Part shown: one piece after another, positions 59,411-64,000 of the stretch
How the letters are laid out: each line of letters begins with the position of its first letter
Numbering within the stretch: position 1 is the first letter of the stretch
Assembly (NCBI GenBank): GCA_036873135.1
Contig: JAPTYO010000010.1
Span: 15,932,772-15,996,771 of the forward strand
Origin: Clarkia xantiana subsp. parviflora
Taxonomy: Eukaryota; Streptophyta; Magnoliopsida; Myrtales; Onagraceae
Direction of reading: 5' to 3'
DNA: 64,000 nucleotides
Notes under the pieces: model-generated
What the model was told of the DNA's origin: nothing
Seen by the model: the letters and a program-made list of their open reading frames with translations, nothing else
The model's database searches: none
Made by a program: the position numbers and the translations under genes

Positions 59411-61399
59411 TCCCTTAAAAATTGGATGACAACGTCGTCTTCTTCAGGTTAGCGTCACTTCCCATATTTAGGAAGTGTCTTTACTTGTGATGCGTAGACA
59501 TATCTTGAATTAGACACGTGACCCTCAGTAGCTGGGCCTCCATGAATGACGACATGAGGTGGGTTATCATTCGCTTTTTATTTGCCTTTGCCTTTTCCTG
59601 ACGACTCTGCGTTGGCCTACTTTGGACATTTGTCACCTTCGTCAACATAATGCTTCAGTTCTTCTTTCAGCACAAAATTGTTCAAACTTACACAATTGTC
59701 TGTTTCGTGTTCATATACATCATGGTTTTCACACCACTTGTTTTCTTCTTTTCCCAACGGGCCTTTGCGGAAGTTGAAAGGCTCTTTCCACAACTTGGTT
59801 TCTTTAATCTCTTTCAAGATAACATACAGTGGTGCGTTCAAAGGAATGCAATCTGCAAGATTAATCTCTTTGGGCTTTTGGAAGTCTGATTGAAATGGTG
59901 GTTTTTTGTTGTGGTTGCCACTGCCTATTTTGCTGGTTGCCTTGCGCTGGTCTCGCTGGCTTGTTGTTGTTGTTGTTGTCCTATGCACGGGCAGCACTCA
60001 ACTTAGCTTTGTATGTTGCCTGAACCTCTCCAGGTCCACGAACTCTTTTACTCTTGATGTCAGTTCTTCAAGTGTCTCAGCAGGACGTTTGGACATCTTC
60101 TCGGCGAGTGCATATCCTTTACGACCCAAGTTGTTTATGAAAGCTCGAACTATCTCCCCTTCGGTCAAATTGCCTTGAATGTCAGCGATATTTTGGTTGA
60201 AAGGATGTAGTAATCCGCCAACGATTCTTCGTTTAGCTGTTGTACGTCATTCAACGTGTTCGATCCCTTTAGGAGCGTGCGCTCTCCCATATATCGCTAT
60301 ATGAACTTTGCCTTCAAGTATGGCCAAGAGGTTACACTCCCGCATGGAAGCGAGAAGAACCAGTGCGCTGCTATTCCTGCCAAAGTTTGGGAAAACGTCA
60401 TGGCCACATGATGTGGGTTGTCAGTCCTTCCAAGTAGAGAAGCCTCGTGCTGCTGCACGTGCTCAATTGGGTTTCCTTTCCCTCGATACTTGTCAATTCT
60501 GATTCCGTAGAGCACATCTGGCACAAAACTGTGCACAAGTTCATCTGTGAAAGGATGAGACACGTTCTCAGACAACGCGTGCATGCCTTTCATCTTAGAT
60601 TGCTTCATTTTCTGTTCAATTATAGCTTCTAGATCCTTCGACGTGAGTCCCGTGATTGGAACGTCATCATTGATCACTGGCCTTCTCCACCCAGTGTTGC
60701 GGTACATCCCAGCATCTTCTTGGCTCGTTGCCTGGTAGGAACTTTCCTTGTAGTACTGTTGTGAGCGTGGAGGCGGAGATTGTCTCCATGACTCTTCCTG
60801 ACCATGTGCCCTATCATAGGGAGTGTACGAACGCGTCGCTCCCTGCCTTGGCTCGTTCCTTGCTTGCTGATACTGGTATGTATCTTCTGGATACTATTCT
60901 CCTCCCTGGAATGGGGTCTCTTGGCGGGTAGCGTTGCCTGACATTGCCCTTGCTGGCATGGCCTGTCCATTGACTAGTGGCGGTGGTGGAGGAGGTGGTA
61001 TATATCATTGGCTTCTCAAAGTCTCCCTGAAAACTAGCAATTCTTCCAGTGCAACCATCATGGCAGGAGTGACTACCGGAGCTGGGTTTGCACCTCTTTA
61101 TTGTTGTTGTGTGTTTCATGCATGTATCCCGTACGGGAACTGTCGATTTGCGTACGCTCCGTGCTCGTACCCTGTCGGAGGTGTGTTGTGCACTCATGGT
61201 TCGTGCTGTGCTGCAGGCACGCTTCTTGCAGGCACAGAGGAGGTAGTCGAGGTAGCATCGGGATGTGAGAAGGTCCTGACTGACTCCTTGCTGGCGCCTG
61301 CTTACTTGATTGATCAACACTTGTCTTCCTCGGGCGCCCTGGGATTTTCTTCTTTTCCTGCGGGTTGACACTGTCAGGAGGAGGGTGATTGCTCGTCAT
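59411..61399 (-). pseudogene. Tat gypsy gag (frameshifted)
   Basis: It starts near 61399 with a Pro/Gln-rich N-terminus. 60707-60297 has the gag core (LYGIRIDKYRGKGNPIEHVQ, MTFSQTLAGIAAHWFFSLP). 60290-60020 continues in other frames (LSRADYY-like, NNLGRKGYALAEKMSKRP, LTSRVKEFVDLERFRQ). 59997-59617 has ADCIPLNAPLYVILKEIKET and KWCENHDVYEHETDNCVSLN. Multiple frameshifts, no intact product. It lies between the primer site and the protease in normal order. Confidence 0.85.
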
Positions 61400-61432
61400 A
61401 ACTTGTAATGCAATATAACTTCTCGTTCGAAT

Positions 61433-61450
61433 CCTGCGGACGGCGCCAAA
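61433..61450 (-). promoter_or_regulatory. Primer binding site of minus-strand Tat element
   Basis: Minus strand TTTGGCGCCGTCCGCAGG directly follows the LTR end ...GAAACA. TGGCGCCGT is the usual gypsy/Tat primer-site core. Confidence 0.85.
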
Positions 61451-62198
61451 TGTTTCGTCCGAACCCGCTTGGCGTAACGGACTCGATGAATCTTCAACTT
61501 GATCGCTGTGTTCGGTCCTTCAACTTGCGCTCCTGACTTCACGCTCGTCGTCCGAACCTGCACACAAGGGCAGTAACCAGCACGGAGGGGGTGGGGGGGG
61601 TGCCGGTTGAGCCCTCTCCGATGCTTAAATGAGAATTCTAGAGAGATAAAGCTAGAGAGAAGTCAAAGCTTCTAAGCCAATCTCAAGTGAATGTAAAGTA
61701 TCAATGGGTAGCCTAGGTCCCTATTTATACGCAACCTTAGAACTGATCCCGGTTTTTGTGCGGTTCGATGCCAGTTTAAAGGAAAGTGTGAACCGTCGTC
61801 TGGTTTGATCAAGATTGGCTATTAGAAAACTCTAACTCGGTTTGAGAACACAAATGAAACACGCACGCTGCAGACGACGACTCAGATCACGTCGGGTTCG
61901 GACGATCCCGACGCGATCTGGGTTGTCTAGGGCAATCCATAGGTCCGGTCTGGACGCGTGTGTCGCGCGTCCGGACCGTTTTAAACCTCGGGAGCGTGTT
62001 TTTGTCTATTTATGTGATTTTGACGTGGTTACGAAGTCCGGAATATAAATATGAACCTGAATTAGGCGTATATCCATCAGGATTTACATAAACTTAAGGA
62101 GTAAAAAATCTATCTACATAATATTTATAGATAATATTATTTAAAGATAATATCTACCTTATAGATAAAGAAGATCCATTACGGATGTATTCATAACA
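61451..62198 (-). mobile_element. 5' LTR of minus-strand Tat element (~748 bp)
   Basis: On the minus strand it starts TGTTATGAATACATCC near 62198 and ends GGACGAAACA at 61451, immediately before the primer site. The inner end is firm; the outer end is inferred from TG and the change in composition. It differs from the 1.74-kb LTR at 49825, so the two Tat elements are different families. No 3' partner LTR was found in the window. Confidence 0.65.
61732..61739 (-). promoter_or_regulatory. TATA box of Tat 5' LTR
   Basis: Minus strand GTATAAATAGGGACC contains TATAAATA about 280 bases before the LTR end, a normal place for the LTR promoter. Confidence 0.6.
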
Positions 62199-62558
62199 AA
62201 TTATAATTTTTCATAACAAATCATAATTTATATAGATATCATAGAAAGCGCGGAAAAAAACAGGTCATGTGTAGATGCTGGCGATGCATTAATGTGTAGA
62301 TGCTGAACTAAAATTTAAAATTTACCAGAGAAAATAACTAGAGCGAGAAGGGCCATGAATCCATGATGCAATAAATATTATCTTCATCACTATTATTATT
62401 ATTATTATTAATTATAAGGCAAAGTTGTGTTATGTTTCCTGACATTTCACTATCCAGAAACGCTGGATGCCAATGGTGAGGGCCAATTATGTCCCTCAGC
62501 ACATGTACCCAATTCTACGTCGCAGTTATAAACAATTGAGAGCTGTTGTATATATACC
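62199..62558. other. AT-rich spacer
   Basis: No gene recognised. A short ATT-type run lies near 62391-62411. Confidence 0.4.
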
Positions 62559-63027
62559 GGTGTAATTGAGTTAAACTACTTTTTTTAACGTATTCGAGAT
62601 TTCAAATTCGATGCATTAAAATTTCGAATTTGAGTTGAGTTCTAGTCGAGATTTTCTTACTACTGAGTCGAGTACGTATTGAAAGACTTGTGAATTTATT
62701 CGAACTTTTATCGTCAATTAAGCAACAATGACCGTTCATATTTTTTTTATTATTTTATAATCATAACGCTAATTTTGACCATAATTTTTTTCTTCCAAAA
62801 GTCTATTCAAGTTTGAGCTCGAGTTTTATGTAATATATTATATATACATATATTCAATTCAAATCGTTCGAGCTCAAGTCCAAACATATTTGAGTCGAAT
62901 TCAAGTTAATGGCGAGCGGCGTCAAGCCGAGCTCGAAATTAAAAAACTTAAGCTTGGTCATATTTGAGCTCAAATAAAATGAGTCGAGTCAAATAGAGTT
63001 TGACAGATACTCAGCTCAATTACACTC
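62559..63027. mobile_element. hAT-like non-autonomous repeat
   Basis: GGTGTAATTGAG at the left is inverted against CTCAATTACACTC at the right. The interior has many GAGTCGAG/GAGCTCAAG words like the nested repeat at 21078-21556. No clear 8-bp duplication. Confidence 0.6.
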
Positions 63028-63665
63028 CTTATACAATCTATCTATATATAATAGAAGTTACAATATCATGACAAATAAACTTTTTAGTCAAATTTATCTT
63101 TCATATTTGTTAAAATAATTTCATTTTATTGGTCCACGTCAATTTTGTTATAAAGTACATACAATTCATAATTATCCATCTTCTATATGGCGCTCTTAAA
63201 TGAAGGCAAGATATATCATTCACTATTAATGTCCAATTTATAAACAAATTCATAAAATAAAGTTACATCCGAACATTAAAAAGATTCAAACCTTGCACCC
63301 CTAGCAAAGATATTTACATTTGCACACTCTTAGAAAAATTAATTTCGTCTGAACTAAGATTTTGGGAGAATATATAATTTTTTTAAGAAAATTAAACTTA
63401 GGAAATTATTAAAGAATAATTCACAAATTAAATATAAATATTAAGAAAAAAAAAGATAATTAGAAAATTATATATTTTATTAATGAATATTTTTAAGAAA
63501 ATATACATAAGAAAAATGAAACATGAGAAATTATTTCGAAAATTAAATATAGAATGTTAAGAAAAAATATTAGAAAATTAAATATTTCATGAGTGAATAT
63601 TTCTAAAAAATATACATATAAAATAATCAACAAATAATTTATACATAAAGAAAAGTAAATACGTC

Positions 63666-63730
<65 letters not shown>

Positions 63731-64000
63731 GAAAAAATTAACAAATAATTTGATAAATATTAAGTAAATTAATAAAAAAATTGGCCAAAAAAATAATAAA
63801 CATTTAGTAGAATAAACTAAAATAAATCAGTTTCCATTACGTTTTCAAATCGATCAAATTAAGTGTGCACCCTAAAAATAATACAAAAAATATATAAATT
63901 AGATCTTCTACATGCTTGACAAATAAACAAATATAATTGATCCATATAATTATATATGTCTATAGATTATGTGGCTTTCAACGGGTAGATCTTTCTTTAT
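63028..64000. repeat. AT-rich end with (AT)n microsatellite at about 63669-63726
   Basis: No gene is seen. An AT dinucleotide run of nearly 60 bases is present, and TTAAGAAAAT-AATTAGAAAATTA phrases recur around it. Confidence 0.6.

Overview
This window is nuclear DNA from a flowering plant, most likely a eudicot. It has plant-type split genes with GT-AG introns, AT-rich spacers, and many plant transposon families: Ty3/gypsy of the Tat lineage, Ty1/copia, LINE, hAT, PIF/Harbinger, Mutator-like and Helitron. The species cannot be named from sequence alone. There are no bacterial-style operons, and I found no rRNA, convincing tRNA or CRISPR.

Layout. 1-2280: a Tat-type gypsy gag-protease-RT frame cut off inside RT. 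2510-8006: a complete but decayed Ty1/copia element on the minus strand, with two LTRs, primer site, polypurine tract and an exact 5-bp target duplication. 8.2-25.2 kb: a transposon-dense stretch. It holds a hAT element with an exact 8-bp duplication, tandem and single PIF/Harbinger-like elements, Mutator-like foldback elements, Helitron 3' ends, minisatellites, a large hAT element with another repeat nested in it, and a BTB/POZ pseudogene interrupted by a foldback element. 26.0-31.0 kb: a conserved 12-exon minus-strand gene for a DDT-domain protein resembling Arabidopsis DDR4, an ISWI chromatin-remodelling subunit. 32.4-42.2 kb: a copia fragment with a GAA microsatellite, more foldback elements, LINE pieces and minisatellites. 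43.7-46.05 kb: an intact two-exon class B DnaJ/Hsp40 gene on the plus strand. 47.6-62.2 kb: remains of at least two large Tat retrotransposons. One is a plus-strand 3' end (tandem-repeat 3' region, polypurine tract, 1.74-kb LTR). The other is a minus-strand 5' end (LTR, primer site, gag, protease). Between them lies a decayed split gene on the plus strand resembling the extra ORFs of Tat elements, surrounded by several unrelated tandem-repeat arrays. 62.2-64 kb: AT-rich DNA with a hAT-like repeat and a long AT microsatellite.

Only two loci look like functional host genes: the DDR4-like gene and the DnaJ gene. Both are probably housekeeping and act independently (nuclear chromatin remodelling; cytosolic Hsp70 co-chaperone). 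The most interesting material is the Tat complex. Its hypervariable tandem repeats next to the 3' LTR recur in inverted orientation about 28 kb away (19.5-20.2 kb). It also includes an extra ORF antisense to the neighbouring gag-protease, and a gag-protease-gag chimera. A second theme is a family of GGGTTAA-ended foldback elements with 9-10 bp target duplications, one of which carries a GC-rich minisatellite.
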